45,148 nt of DNA, from the NCBI GenBank assembly GCA_913057645.1, contig CAJXOU010000021.1, positions 1 to 45,148 on the forward strand. Direction: 5' to 3'. Shown piece after piece: positions 37,212-45,148 of the stretch (the first letter of the stretch is position 1; every line of letters begins with the position of its first letter). The stretch comes from an uncultured Rhodobiaceae bacterium. Its GTDB lineage: Bacteria; Pseudomonadota; Alphaproteobacteria; Parvibaculales; Parvibaculaceae. The position numbers and the translations under genes are program-made. The notes under the pieces are model-generated. The model worked only from the letters and a program-made list of their open reading frames with translations. It was not told the origin of the DNA and did not search any database.

Positions 37212-39806
37212 ATGAAGTTCACCCTGAAAGATTATCAGGACGAAGCCGTTGAGGACGTTCTTGACCGCCTGAAGAAGGCCAGCAGACGCTGGCATGAGGA
37301 CGGAGACAAGCATGCGTTTTCACTGACTGCGACGACCGGTGCGGGCAAGACGGTCATGGCAGCGGCCGTCTTCGAGGCGCTTTTCTTCGGGAATGACGAC
37401 TATAACTTCGAGCCGGATCCCGGTGCTGTTGTGATCTGGTTCAGCGATGACCCATCCTTGAACGAACAATCCCGTTGGCGTCTTCAGGAGGCATCAGACA
37501 AGCTCACCATCTCTGATCTGGTGCCTGTTGGAAATACCTTCAGCGGGGAGAAGTTCCAGCCGGGCAAGATCTACTTCCTGAACACGCAGAAGCTCTCGAA
37601 GAACAGCCTTCTGGTGCGCGGTCACGACCCGGACGATCCGGCACTCGAAACCGCCGATGGCCAGCACATCATGCCCGACATGAGGTCCCATACGATCTGG
37701 GATACGATTCGGAACACCATCGAAGATCCCGACCTGACCCTCTACCTTGTCTTGGACGAGGCACATCGCGGCATGAAGGAAGGTGGCCGATCCAATGGCG
37801 ACGGAAAGCCCACCATCGTTCGTCAGTTGATCAACGGGTCGGGCGGCACGCCGGGTATTCCCATCGTTTGGGGTATCTCGGCGACTGTACAGCGGTTCAA
37901 CGATGCCGTGGCCGAGATGCTGGATCGAGGCACTCTCCCCAATGTCGTTGTCGACGCAAAGAAGGTTCAGGAATCAGGCCTTCTCAAGGACTCCATCAAT
38001 CTCGAGGTGCCGGATGAGGACGGCAATTTTCTGACTGTCCTGCTTCGGCGCGGTACAGCCAAGCTGCGTGAGATTTCCGACGCGTGGGCCGAGTACGCTA
38101 AGCAGCAGGACGACGCAGATACGGTTCTACCGCTCATGGTCCTACAGGTGCCGAACTCGCCAGATCACAACGAGATCAGCAGATGGCTCGACACGGTCTT
38201 CGAGGAATGGCCCGAGCTGCCGCTTGATTGTGTGGCGAACGTCTTTGGTGAGCACAGGACGGAGACCTTCGGTAGGTACTCTGTGCCCTACATCGCACCA
38301 GAGCGTGTTCAGGAATCCCATTGGGTGCGCATCATCCTTGCGAAGGACGCTATCAGCACCGGATGGGATTGCCCCCGTGCGGAAGTCATGGTGTCCTTCA
38401 GGGTGGCATCAGACAAGACTCACATCACCCAGCTTCTGGGACGTATGGTGCGCACGCCGTTGGCGCGGCGTATTCCCGGTAACGAGCGTTTGAACGCAGT
38501 GGACTGCCTTCTTCCGCATTTCGACAAGAAGTCGGTCGAAGCGGTCGTCGCCGCGCTCATGACTGGGGGCGAAGCAGGAGAAGATCTGCCTGGACGCCGG
38601 GTCCTCATCAATCCACGCGAGATGAAGCCGAACCCAGCTATTCCAGAAGATGTCTGGCAGAAGCTTCTTTCCTTGCCGTCGCAAACCCTGCCGAAGCGAC
38701 ATGCCCGCCCCGTCAAGCGTTTGACAGCACTGGCGCACGAGCTTGCCGTGGACGGACTTCTGGCCGATGCCGGTAAAAAGGCTCACGCTGAACTACATAG
38801 GGTGCTCGATGGGGTCCAAGTTCGCTATGCCGAGGAAATCAGGAGGGCTCGGAGTTCCGTCTTGACCGTCGAAGGCAAGACCGTGAAGGCGGACATCGAC
38901 ACCAAGGAAATGACCTTCGACGACTTCATTGAAGCGGCGGATTACGCTGTCATTGATGATGCCTATAGGCGCGCAGCGCGTTTCATAAGCCCAGATCTGG
39001 CAACGACCTACAGCGAACACCTTGCGAGCAAGGCAGCAAATGATGGAGACCCCGAGGAGGCGCTTATCGAAGCGCATACGGTGATCGCCTCGATGGGACT
39101 TGTAGCTGATATCAAGGAAGATCTGGACTTTGCGGCAGAGAAACTTGCGAACCAATGGCTCACGCAATATCGGGTGCTTATCAAGAGCCTGTCAGACGAG
39201 AGGCAGGAAGTTTACCGGCAAATTCGCGAGATGAGTGCCGATCCCTTACCGGTCGATCTCGCGCGCCCCAATACCTGGCTCCAAATGACCATGGCCAGGA
39301 AGGCCGACGGGACGGAGGAACCTCTTCCGCGCTTCGAAAGGCATCTTCTCTGTGACGTAGATGGCCTATTCCCCGGGGATTTCAACACATGGGAAACCAA
39401 GGTCTTGAACGATGAGATAAATCGCGAGGGAACTATCGGCTGGTACCGTAATCCGGCCCGTGCGAGCCAGGACTCTCTTGGCGTGACATTTGAGGATGGC
39501 GGCGAGACAAAAATCCTCCGGCCTGACTTCGTCTTCTTCACTCGGCTACCGGACGGCACAGTCGCTGCGGACATCGTCGATCCGCATGGAATCCATTTTG
39601 CCGACGCACTCCCTAAGTTGAAGGGTTTGGCGAAATACGCTGATGCTAATCTTGGCGTCTATCGCCGGATCGAGGTTTTTGCGGAGGTTGGGGGAAAATC
39701 GCGGGTTATTGACCTAACCGACCCGACTGCGAGAGCCATGGTTATGGCAGCGGCGACAGTCACAGAGGTTTACGAGAGTCATGCCGCAAGCGATTACGTC
39801 TCGTAG
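37212..39806 (+). CDS. res: Type III restriction-modification helicase/nuclease subunit (Res)
   Basis: An 864-aa SF2 translocase: Walker A TTGAGKT (41-47), DEAH (182-185), GISATVQRF (motif III), AISTGWDCPRAEVMVSFR (motif V) and QLLGRMVRTPLA (motif VI). The C-terminal part around 770-795, with RPDFVFF and then ADIVDPHG, fits a PD-(D/E)xK-like nuclease, but the expected Lys is His here. It needs Mod for target recognition. Alternatively it may be a member of a distinct SF2-nuclease subgroup. Codon use is more AT-rich than in host genes. Confidence 0.93.
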   Translation: MKFTLKDYQDEAVEDVLDRLKKASRRWHEDGDKHAFSLTATTGAGKTVMAAAVFEALFFGNDDYNFEPDPGAVVIWFSDDPSLNEQSRWRLQEASDKLTISDLVPVGNTFSGEKFQPGKIYFLNTQKLSKNSLLVRGHDPDDPALETADGQHIMPDMRSHTIWDTIRNTIEDPDLTLYLVLDEAHRGMKEGGRSNGDGKPTIVRQLINGSGGTPGIPIVWGISATVQRFNDAVAEMLDRGTLPNVVVDAKKVQESGLLKDSINLEVPDEDGNFLTVLLRRGTAKLREISDAWAEYAKQQDDADTVLPLMVLQVPNSPDHNEISRWLDTVFEEWPELPLDCVANVFGEHRTETFGRYSVPYIAPERVQESHWVRIILAKDAISTGWDCPRAEVMVSFRVASDKTHITQLLGRMVRTPLARRIPGNERLNAVDCLLPHFDKKSVEAVVAALMTGGEAGEDLPGRRVLINPREMKPNPAIPEDVWQKLLSLPSQTLPKRHARPVKRLTALAHELAVDGLLADAGKKAHAELHRVLDGVQVRYAEEIRRARSSVLTVEGKTVKADIDTKEMTFDDFIEAADYAVIDDAYRRAARFISPDLATTYSEHLASKAANDGDPEEALIEAHTVIASMGLVADIKEDLDFAAEKLANQWLTQYRVLIKSLSDERQEVYRQIREMSADPLPVDLARPNTWLQMTMARKADGTEEPLPRFERHLLCDVDGLFPGDFNTWETKVLNDEINREGTIGWYRNPARASQDSLGVTFEDGGETKILRPDFVFFTRLPDGTVAADIVDPHGIHFADALPKLKGLAKYADANLGVYRRIEVFAEVGGKSRVIDLTDPTARAMVMAAATVTEVYESHAASDYVS

Positions 39807-40068
39807 CGCGATCAAGACAACGATTGGCGTAGAGACCTGACGAGACCTGACCGCACAGTACTATCGGGAATTAAGTGTCAATAAAGCTTCAGGCTCTGGT
39901 CGGCACCCCAGCTGACCTTTCGTCAGATGAAACTGAAATTCACCGGCCGCTGCTTTCTTCTGCGCGCCGCCTACCGGAGGCTTTGAGTGTGACACACAGG
40001 TATGCTACACAGTCAAAATCGCCCTGTTAAGCCTTTGTTATTGTTGATTTTTTTGACGGTCGAGGGGG
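39807..40068. other. Right-end non-coding region of the element
   Basis: From the res stop to attR there is no convincing gene. The only structure is the pair of 13-bp sites at 39988-40013. Host sequence without a gene continues from 40087 to 40195. Confidence 0.6.
39988..40013 (+). repeat. Two tandem 13-bp sites at the right end
   Basis: TGTGACACACAGG and TATGCTACACAGT abut each other. The first differs from the first left-end unit at one base. They sit 55 bp from the attR core and match the left-end array in orientation, as expected of integrase arm sites. Confidence 0.75.
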
Positions 40069-40086
40069 TCCTAGTCCCCCAGCCAA
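40069..40086 (+). repeat. attR core (18 bp)
   Basis: An exact copy of TCCTAGTCCCCCAGCCAA from the tRNA-Gln 3' end at 24882-24899. It marks the right limit of the mobile element; beyond it the chromosome resumes. Confidence 0.92.
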
Positions 40087-40195
40087 CTCCCATCCATGTC
40101 GGCGAGCGAACGGACGTTCCCGGGTGAGAGGACGTCGCCCCCATACATGCCCTTCGCCAACTTCGGGCACCCGGGAACCGGACTCAAGCCAACGT

Positions 40196-41035
40196 CTATT
40201 TGCCCGCGGGCACAGCGACGCCCTGCATCTCGATCCGTCCGCTGCGTGCCTTCCGGCATTCCTCGCGCACAACGGACTCCGCGGTGGCGATGTAGAGGGT
40301 ATCGCCTTTGCTCCCGCCCAATGCACAGGCAATCGCCTGACGTCCGGTTACGACGCGGTCCGCGATCTCGCCGCCTTCCCTGATGCGCAAACAATCGCCG
40401 GTGGCAGGCGACGCCACCCAGACCGCATCCTCCGCATCGATGCAAATACCATCGGGGATCGCGCCATCTTTCAGGCTGGCCCATGAGCGCTTGTTCGAGA
40501 GATTGCCGGCGTCATCGATATCGAACGCGGTGAGGCATGCGGCAAAGGTTTCCGCAACGATGAGCGTGGAGCCATCCGCGGTGATCACCATGCCGTTCGG
40601 AAACAGGAGATCTTTTCCGGCCGCCGATACCTGGCCGCCCTGCGTCACCAGCGCCAGAGATGTCGTGGCCTGGGGTTCATCCTCGTCGAAGTCAAACCCG
40701 AAATTGCCAACATAGGCGCGTCCCTTTTCGTCCACGATCATGTCGTTGGTTCGACGCGGCGCGACGCCCGAAAGGTCGGCATAATCGGTCAGCTTCCCAT
40801 CAGCCCCGAGCTTCAGAAGCTTGCGGTCGAGCATGGAGACAATCAGCAATTCCCCGCCGGGCAGCCAACCAAGACCGGAGGGGCGCCCAGTGACGTCGCA
40901 GACCCGATGGCGCGTCCCGTCCTCGGAGACGCGCCAAACGCTGTCGTCATGCATGTCGGAAAACCACAGCTGCCCGTCGCGCCAGCGCAGGCCTTCCGCG
41001 AAGGCCAATCCGTCTACGAGCACACTCAAAGCCAT
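40196..41035 (-). CDS. SMP-30/gluconolactonase/LRE-like protein
   Basis: A 279-aa six-bladed beta-propeller of the SMP-30 family: MALSVLVDGLAFAEGLRWRD with the metal-ligand Glu (AEGLRW), NDMIVDEKGRAYVGNFG and FPNGMVITADGSTL, and the last metal Asp in DGICIDAEDAVW. The family hydrolyses lactones such as gluconolactone with a divalent cation. Placed 160 bp downstream of the Baeyer-Villiger gene on the same strand, it could open the lactone that enzyme produces; this is inference. Confidence 0.92.
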   Translation of the reverse strand: MALSVLVDGLAFAEGLRWRDGQLWFSDMHDDSVWRVSEDGTRHRVCDVTGRPSGLGWLPGGELLIVSMLDRKLLKLGADGKLTDYADLSGVAPRRTNDMIVDEKGRAYVGNFGFDFDEDEPQATTSLALVTQGGQVSAAGKDLLFPNGMVITADGSTLIVAETFAACLTAFDIDDAGNLSNKRSWASLKDGAIPDGICIDAEDAVWVASPATGDCLRIREGGEIADRVVTGRQAIACALGGSKGDTLYIATAESVVREECRKARSGRIEMQGVAVPAGK

Positions 41036-41194
41036 ATCATCCTCCCCGATGACGTTTCTTCAAGACACACAATGCGAAGCATTACGTGCCCACGCAACAC
41101 GCCTTTGAGGATCAGCGGCGTATTCGCGCCGCTGAAGGCGAGTTGGTCAGAAAGCAGTGGACAAGAAACAGCAGCGCGATGCCGTGCAAGCGAT

Positions 41195-43006
41195 TCAGCT
41201 CAGCTCCAGCCCCGGAAGGTTGTTCTCCGCGCGCCAGTCTTCCAGAATCTTGATGAAGGCAACGGAGCCCGCACCATAGAAACCGTTCCGGATGGCGGCT
41301 TCGGAGGGCTGACCTTCGTTGTTGTAGTAGCCGGGGGTGCATTCCTCAAGATAGCGCCGATTGAAGACGGCCACCTTCATGACTTCCTCGACCCAGGCGT
41401 CTTCCGCTTCCTGCGAGGTTTCGACGACGCGCGCCTGCCGGTCGACGCACTGTTTCACGATGTAGGAAAGATGCTTCGACTGCTCGTTCAGCATATGCGG
41501 ATAGTTGGCGGTGAAGCCGGCCTGCGCGTTCGAGACGATGAAGCAGTTCGGAAAACCGCGCGTATGCATCCCGTGAAGAGAGGAAACGCCGTCCTTCCAT
41601 TTCTCGGTGAGGGAAATGTCGTCCCGACCGTAAATCTCGAATCCCGCGCGGCGCGTGTAGCCGGTGCCGACCTCGAACCCCGTCGCATAGATCAGGCAAT
41701 CGATCTCGAACTCCTGGTCGTTGGCGACGATGGCGTTTTCGGTGATCCGCTCGACGCCTCTGCCCTCGGTATCGATCAGGTGGACATTCGGACGATTGAA
41801 AGTCTGCAGATACTCGTCGTGGAAGCAGGGCCGCTTGCAGAACTGATTGTACCAGGGCTTGAGCGCCTCTGCGGTTGCATCGTCGCCGACGACGTTGTCC
41901 ACACGCGCGCGGATCGACTCCATTTTCTTGAAGTCGGCAAGCTGGACGATCTCGCCCATTTTTTCCGGCGCAAGGCCGTCTGGATTCTTGCGCGCCAGGA
42001 CGAGCAGATTGCCGATGATGTCGGTCCACCCGTCATTGACGAGGTCTTGTTCCTGATAGCCTCCCGACACGAGCGTATTGAAATTGTCCATGCGGTACTG
42101 CTGCCAGCCGGGCTCAAGGCTCTTCACCCATTCGGGGTCGGTTGGCTGGTTGTTGCGCACGTCGATCGATGACGGCGTGCGCTGGAAAACATAGAGCTCC
42201 TTCGCCCAGGCTCCAAGGTGCGGCACACACTGAACCGCGGTCGCGCCCGTTCCAATGATTCCGACGCGCTTGTCCTTCAGCTTTTCGAGGCCGCCATTGC
42301 AGTCGCCCCCCGTGTAGCCATAGTCCCACCGGCTGGTGTGGAAGGAGTGTCCCTTGAAGCTCTCGACACCCGGAATGCCGGGCAGCTTCGGCCGGTGAAG
42401 CGGACCGCTCGCCGTGACCACAAAGCGCGCGCGGATGGCATCGCCCCGGTTCGTATGGACGATCCAGCGTGCGGCTTCCTCGTTCCAGCGCATTTCCTGC
42501 ACTTCGGTCTGGAAGAGTGCGTCGTCGTAGAGTTTGAAATGGCGGCCGATGGCGCGGCTGTGTTCGAGAATTTCGGCCGCCTTCGAGTATTTCTCGACCG
42601 GGATGTAACCGATCTCTTCAAGCAGCGGCAGGTAGATGTAGGACTCGATGTCGCAAGCCGCACCCGGATAGCGGTTCCAGTACCAGGTACCGCCGAAATC
42701 GCCCCCCTTCTCGATCATGCGGACGCGTTCGACACCTGCTTCGCGCAGGCGCGCACCAGCGAGCAGACCGCCGAATCCGCCACCCACGACGACGACGTCG
42801 ACTTCATCGGACAGCGGTTCGCGCGCGAAACCGGGCTCGACATAGGGGTCTTCGAGATAGTGAGCGAACTGACCCTTGATCTCGACATATTGCTCGTTGC
42901 CGTCCTTGCGCAGCCGCTTGTTTCGCTCGGCGCGGTATTTCTCCTTGAGGGCCGTCGGATCGAAACCGAGTTCGTCGCCGTTCGCCGCGTTTGCCTGGTC
43001 CGCCAT
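41195..43006 (-). CDS. Flavin-dependent Baeyer-Villiger monooxygenase
   Basis: About 603 aa. The FAD dinucleotide motif [10 protein letters not shown], the BVMO fingerprint FxGxxxHxxxW ([11 protein letters not shown]) and the NADPH dinucleotide motif [11 protein letters not shown] are all present. Such enzymes insert oxygen into cyclic or linear ketones to give lactones or esters. The chain carries an N-terminal extension of about 60 residues before the FAD motif, typical of the steroid/cyclopentadecanone-type subgroup. ATG 43006 has GGAGAG upstream; the longer frame from 43039 is less likely. Substrate unknown. Confidence 0.93.
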   Translation of the reverse strand: MADQANAANGDELGFDPTALKEKYRAERNKRLRKDGNEQYVEIKGQFAHYLEDPYVEPGFAREPLSDEVDVVVVGGGFGGLLAGARLREAGVERVRMIEKGGDFGGTWYWNRYPGAACDIESYIYLPLLEEIGYIPVEKYSKAAEILEHSRAIGRHFKLYDDALFQTEVQEMRWNEEAARWIVHTNRGDAIRARFVVTASGPLHRPKLPGIPGVESFKGHSFHTSRWDYGYTGGDCNGGLEKLKDKRVGIIGTGATAVQCVPHLGAWAKELYVFQRTPSSIDVRNNQPTDPEWVKSLEPGWQQYRMDNFNTLVSGGYQEQDLVNDGWTDIIGNLLVLARKNPDGLAPEKMGEIVQLADFKKMESIRARVDNVVGDDATAEALKPWYNQFCKRPCFHDEYLQTFNRPNVHLIDTEGRGVERITENAIVANDQEFEIDCLIYATGFEVGTGYTRRAGFEIYGRDDISLTEKWKDGVSSLHGMHTRGFPNCFIVSNAQAGFTANYPHMLNEQSKHLSYIVKQCVDRQARVVETSQEAEDAWVEEVMKVAVFNRRYLEECTPGYYNNEGQPSEAAIRNGFYGAGSVAFIKILEDWRAENNLPGLELS

Positions 43007-43138
43007 GTTTCTCTCCTTCGCCGCCGTTCCGTTCCGCATTCCGATGTGCGGATGGTGCGGGATGCCTGCGTTTTCGCAAATGATAATGTGGATTTACTAC
43101 CTGTCAAAGCAGATCGAAAACGCGAGCCGGACGCAGCG

Positions 43139-44101
43139 TCAGATTTCTCCACGCGGCAGCGGAACAACCGAGATGTCGTACAAACGCCAGTCGCTCTTCT
43201 CTACAGAACGGCGAACCTGATCCATACGCTCGGCGACATTCCCGGCCTCCGTCATTTCGACATAGACGACACCGGTGAGCAGGTGTCCTTCTTCACGGAA
43301 TTTTACCGCCGCCTTCCCGACGCCTGCTACATCGGCGGCGGCTTCGCGAGCGGCCTTGATCGCAGGATGGACGGCATCGCGGTCGACGGTATGCGGAATA
43401 CGATCCGAGAGATCGCCAATGGCGCGCCCGACATGGCCCGCACCATCGCGGATGACGCTGAGAGAAATGAAGAGTGCCGCCGCCGCATCCGCCCACCACA
43501 GACCGAACCCTACACCGGCGATGCCGACGATGGCGCCAAGCCCCGTCATCCAGTCGGCCTTTTGCATACTGGCATCGGCCATCAGCGGCTTGTCGTGAAT
43601 TTCGCGCGCGACGGGAAGCTTGAGACGACCGAGAACAACGGGCGGCAGAATGCTGTAGAGGAGCGCCGCCATCATCACCCAACCGCCCCACACCTCGTAT
43701 CCCGCAATCGACATGAGCCCGATTGTCGGATGCTCGAGATTCACAAGCTTGATCGCGTTGTCTGCCAGCAGATAGGCACCGACAAGAAGCGTTGCTGTCG
43801 CACCGACGAGATAGGCGACGGAAACGGCGCGGTAAAAGCCAAACGGAAACCGCTCGGTGGGTCCGCGACGCTCGAAGGACACCGCGACGAGATAGGCGGC
43901 GGCGGGGACGAGACCGAGAATGTCCTCCGTCCAGGCGGTACGCATCGCCTGCGAACTGCCGAGAACGAAATAGAGAACGATGACGACACTCGCCATCGCC
44001 ACCAGCGTCGCCCATTCCAGCCGTATGGCGCGGCGACGAAGCTTCGCCTTCTCCTCCGGCCAGACATAAGCCTCGCGTGTTTTCACGGGCGAACCTTCCA
44101 T
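43139..44101 (-). CDS. Cation diffusion facilitator-like membrane transporter
   Basis: A 320-aa protein with about six transmembrane helices and a cytoplasmic ferredoxin-like C-terminus. The CDF fold shows in EDILGLVPAAAYLVAV, RFPFGFYRAVSVAYLVGA and KADWMTGLGAIVGI; Asp residues replace the usual His in the transport site (WTED and KADW), so metal preference may differ or the protein may be divergent. It overlaps the end of the upstream solute-binding gene by 19 bp, a coupling that suggests joint function. Confidence 0.85.
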   Translation of the reverse strand: MEGSPVKTREAYVWPEEKAKLRRRAIRLEWATLVAMASVVIVLYFVLGSSQAMRTAWTEDILGLVPAAAYLVAVSFERRGPTERFPFGFYRAVSVAYLVGATATLLVGAYLLADNAIKLVNLEHPTIGLMSIAGYEVWGGWVMMAALLYSILPPVVLGRLKLPVAREIHDKPLMADASMQKADWMTGLGAIVGIAGVGFGLWWADAAAALFISLSVIRDGAGHVGRAIGDLSDRIPHTVDRDAVHPAIKAAREAAADVAGVGKAAVKFREEGHLLTGVVYVEMTEAGNVAERMDQVRRSVEKSDWRLYDISVVPLPRGEI

Positions 44102-44574
44102 TCTGCAGCGACAGCCTTCGGACCGTTCCTTGAGAAGAAGCGGTCAACGAAGATCAGCCATGCATTTTCGCCGGAAGGCACGACGACGACATGATTTCTA
44201 CCGGCAATATAGGGCCGCGTCACACCGAGCGTTGCAAGCCAGGGATCGCCTTCCGTCAGCCCGCCGACCAGAATGTCGAGCCGCCTCGCCACCAGTTCCT
44301 CGTAAGCGCGAGGACCCGATGCTTCGGACCATTCCACCCTTGCGTCGAGCGACTGAGCCAGCCGTTCGACAAGGCGAACTTCTATGCCTTCCGGTTCTTC
44401 ACCGTCCCTGAGAGCCCAAGGTGGATTCTCGACAATACCTGCACGGAGGGTGCCTCCGCGCACCCGGTCCAGCGTGCCCTCCGGATCGCGGGGATAGTCG
44501 TCGCATGACTGGAGCAGGAAGAGCACCGCACCAAGAAGGAGAGCGCCGCCTGCCCTTCCCGTGGCTCTGTTCAT
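44083..44574 (-). CDS. Small solute-binding lipoprotein (periplasmic binding protein type 3, short)
   Basis: A 163-aa protein with a lipobox (FLLQSC) after a signal peptide and only one lobe-like part of an amino-acid-type periplasmic binding domain: LRAGIVENPPWALRDGEEP then GIEVRLVERLAQSLDARVEW and RRLDILVGGLTEGDPW. The usual length is about 250, so the second half of the domain is missing or divergent. ATG 44574 was preferred over the frame start at 44619. It is translationally coupled to the CDF-like gene and may sense or deliver the transported cation complex. This is inference. Confidence 0.75.
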   Translation of the reverse strand: MNRATGRAGGALLLGAVLFLLQSCDDYPRDPEGTLDRVRGGTLRAGIVENPPWALRDGEEPEGIEVRLVERLAQSLDARVEWSEASGPRAYEELVARRLDILVGGLTEGDPWLATLGVTRPYIAGRNHVVVVPSGENAWLIFVDRFFSRNGPKAVAAEWKVRP

Positions 44575-44660
44575 TTTTCGGCCCGCCTGTTCGTTCGAAG
44601 CCGCGATACGAGCGGCCAAAGAACAACGCCGAGCGGCGGGCCGGGTTCCGCCCGGAACGC

Positions 44661-44686
44661 AAAAGGCTCCGCCTTGCGGCGGAGCC
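44661..44686 (-). terminator. Intrinsic terminator after the TRAP binding protein
   Basis: A 9-bp perfect stem GGCTCCGCC / GGCGGAGCC with a GCAA tetraloop on the transcribed strand, followed by TTTTGCG. It lies 30 bp past the stop of the minus-strand TRAP gene, so it should end that operon. Confidence 0.9.
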
Positions 44687-44715
44687 CCTGTGTGCCCGTG
44701 AAGGTATATTGCGGA

Positions 44716-45148
44716 TCAGCCGTAGCGATACGGGGCGCCAGCCTTGCGCATCGTTTCCTGATATTCCTTCAGAATTTTCACGACCTTGGCGTTGCGCTCG
44801 CTCTTCTGGGCAATCTCATCCCAGAATTTGAGCGCTTCGTCTTCGACCGCCTGCCATTCGGATTCCGGAATGGTCGTCAGTTCGAGTTTGCCGCCGGTCG
44901 CGCGGTAATGCGCCTCGCCCCACCAGTACCAGTGCTGCCGATAGTAGTGCGAGCTGTCCATGGCGAACTTGAACATCTGCTTGAGATGATCCGGAAGGGC
45001 TTCCCACTTCTCCGTATTGGCGATGTAGGAACCGGCCCAGGCACCGGAGATGTTGTTCGTCAGATAGTATTTGTTGATGTCCGCCCAACCGACCGTGTAG
45101 GTCTCGGTTGCGCCGCACCACGCGACGCCGTCGAGTTCGTTGGTCTGG
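44716..45148 (-). CDS. TRAP transporter DctP-type solute-binding protein (C-terminal part)
   Basis: The frame is open from the stop at 44716 through the window edge, giving the last ~143 residues. The segment GVAWCGATETYTVGWADINKYY with the later IANTEKWEALPDHLKQM and the end MRKAGAPYRYG is the C-terminal lobe of DctP-type periplasmic binding proteins that feed a TRAP permease. The ligand (often carboxylates) cannot be read. The 5' part and the permease genes would be beyond the edge. It is preceded by no start in the window because it is truncated there, not because the gene is broken. Confidence 0.88.
   Translation of the reverse strand, partial: QTNELDGVAWCGATETYTVGWADINKYYLTNNISGAWAGSYIANTEKWEALPDHLKQMFKFAMDSSHYYRQHWYWWGEAHYRATGGKLELTTIPESEWQAVEDEALKFWDEIAQKSERNAKVVKILKEYQETMRKAGAPYRYG

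Larger units (their letters stand above)
24882..40086. mobile_element. Integrative and mobilizable element in tRNA-Gln, 15.2 kb
   Basis: The element is bounded by an 18-bp direct repeat of the tRNA-Gln 3' end (24882-24899 and 40069-40086). It carries a tyrosine recombinase next to attL, a MobA/MobL relaxase with an RSF1010-like oriT, an accessory Mob-type protein, HigBA, an ArdC-like antirestriction protein and a type III restriction-modification pair. There are no type IV secretion genes, coupling protein, phage capsid or portal genes, so it is mobilizable rather than self-transmissible. Base composition is lower in GC over parts of it (for example 32600-33100 and 35780-36550) than in the host. 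The host sequence resumes at 40087, where the uninterrupted chromosome would continue from the tRNA. Confidence 0.9.

Noticed and set aside
24882-40086. Interpreting the island as a prophage because of int and the phage-type methylase
   Set aside because: No capsid, portal, terminase, tail or lysis genes, while relaxase and oriT are present.
42218-44194. A 658-codon plus-strand frame opposite the Baeyer-Villiger and CDF-like genes
   Set aside because: It crosses several genes with clear motifs on the other strand; its translation is His/Asp/Arg-rich without domains.

Overview
The window looks like the end of a draft-assembly contig from a GC-rich alphaproteobacterium. The gene set (yfgM-bamB-der order, guaA/guaB, an RsmB-type methyltransferase, panB, TRAP transporter, P450 and Baeyer-Villiger monooxygenase) suggests a Parvibaculum-like Hyphomicrobiales member. 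That placement is inference from gene content and codon use, not from a marker search. The first 30 bases are not genomic: they match a damaged Illumina Nextera transposase adapter. Bases 31-91 are a fold-back copy of bases 125-185, so genuine sequence starts at about base 92.

94-24898 is chromosomal housekeeping and stress sequence. In order: an ExoD remnant; a three-PAS hybrid histidine kinase with two receiver domains; the minus-strand yfgM-bamB-der outer-membrane/ribosome assembly operon; panB; two paralogous membrane proteins co-transcribed with a TPR protein; a P450 + NTF2-like pair facing a divergent MarR-type regulator across three 16-bp repeats; asd; an ArsR-SRPBCC-VOC operon behind a perfect 36-bp palindrome; an amidohydrolase; then a long minus-strand run ppx/gppA, rlmE, guaB, rsmB, a TPR protein and guaA. 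A tRNA-Gln(CTG) gene closes this part.

24882-40086 is a 15.2-kb integrative and mobilizable element inserted in the 3' end of that tRNA-Gln. It has an 18-bp att duplication, tandem 13-bp probable arm sites at both ends, a large tyrosine recombinase beside attL, an adenine methyltransferase, a DUF3987-type P-loop protein, a MobA/MobL relaxase with a recognisable RSF1010-type oriT, a small accessory mobilization protein, a HigBA toxin-antitoxin pair, an ArdC-type antirestriction protease, two unknown proteins and a complete type III restriction-modification pair next to attR. There are no type IV secretion or phage structural genes, so it would need a helper for transfer. Stabilisation (HigBA), protection on entry (ArdC), defence cargo (Mod/Res) and mobilization form the logic of the island. 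A degenerate hairpin-repeat tract of about 420 bp between the integrase and the methyltransferase is not explained by any gene.

40087-45148 returns to the chromosome: an SMP-30/gluconolactonase-like protein, a Baeyer-Villiger monooxygenase, a cation diffusion facilitator overlapping a small solute-binding lipoprotein, and the C-terminal part of a TRAP transporter DctP protein that runs off the window. The oxygenases and hydrolases on both sides of the island suggest use of hydrophobic or cyclic ketone-like substrates, but no complete pathway is visible.
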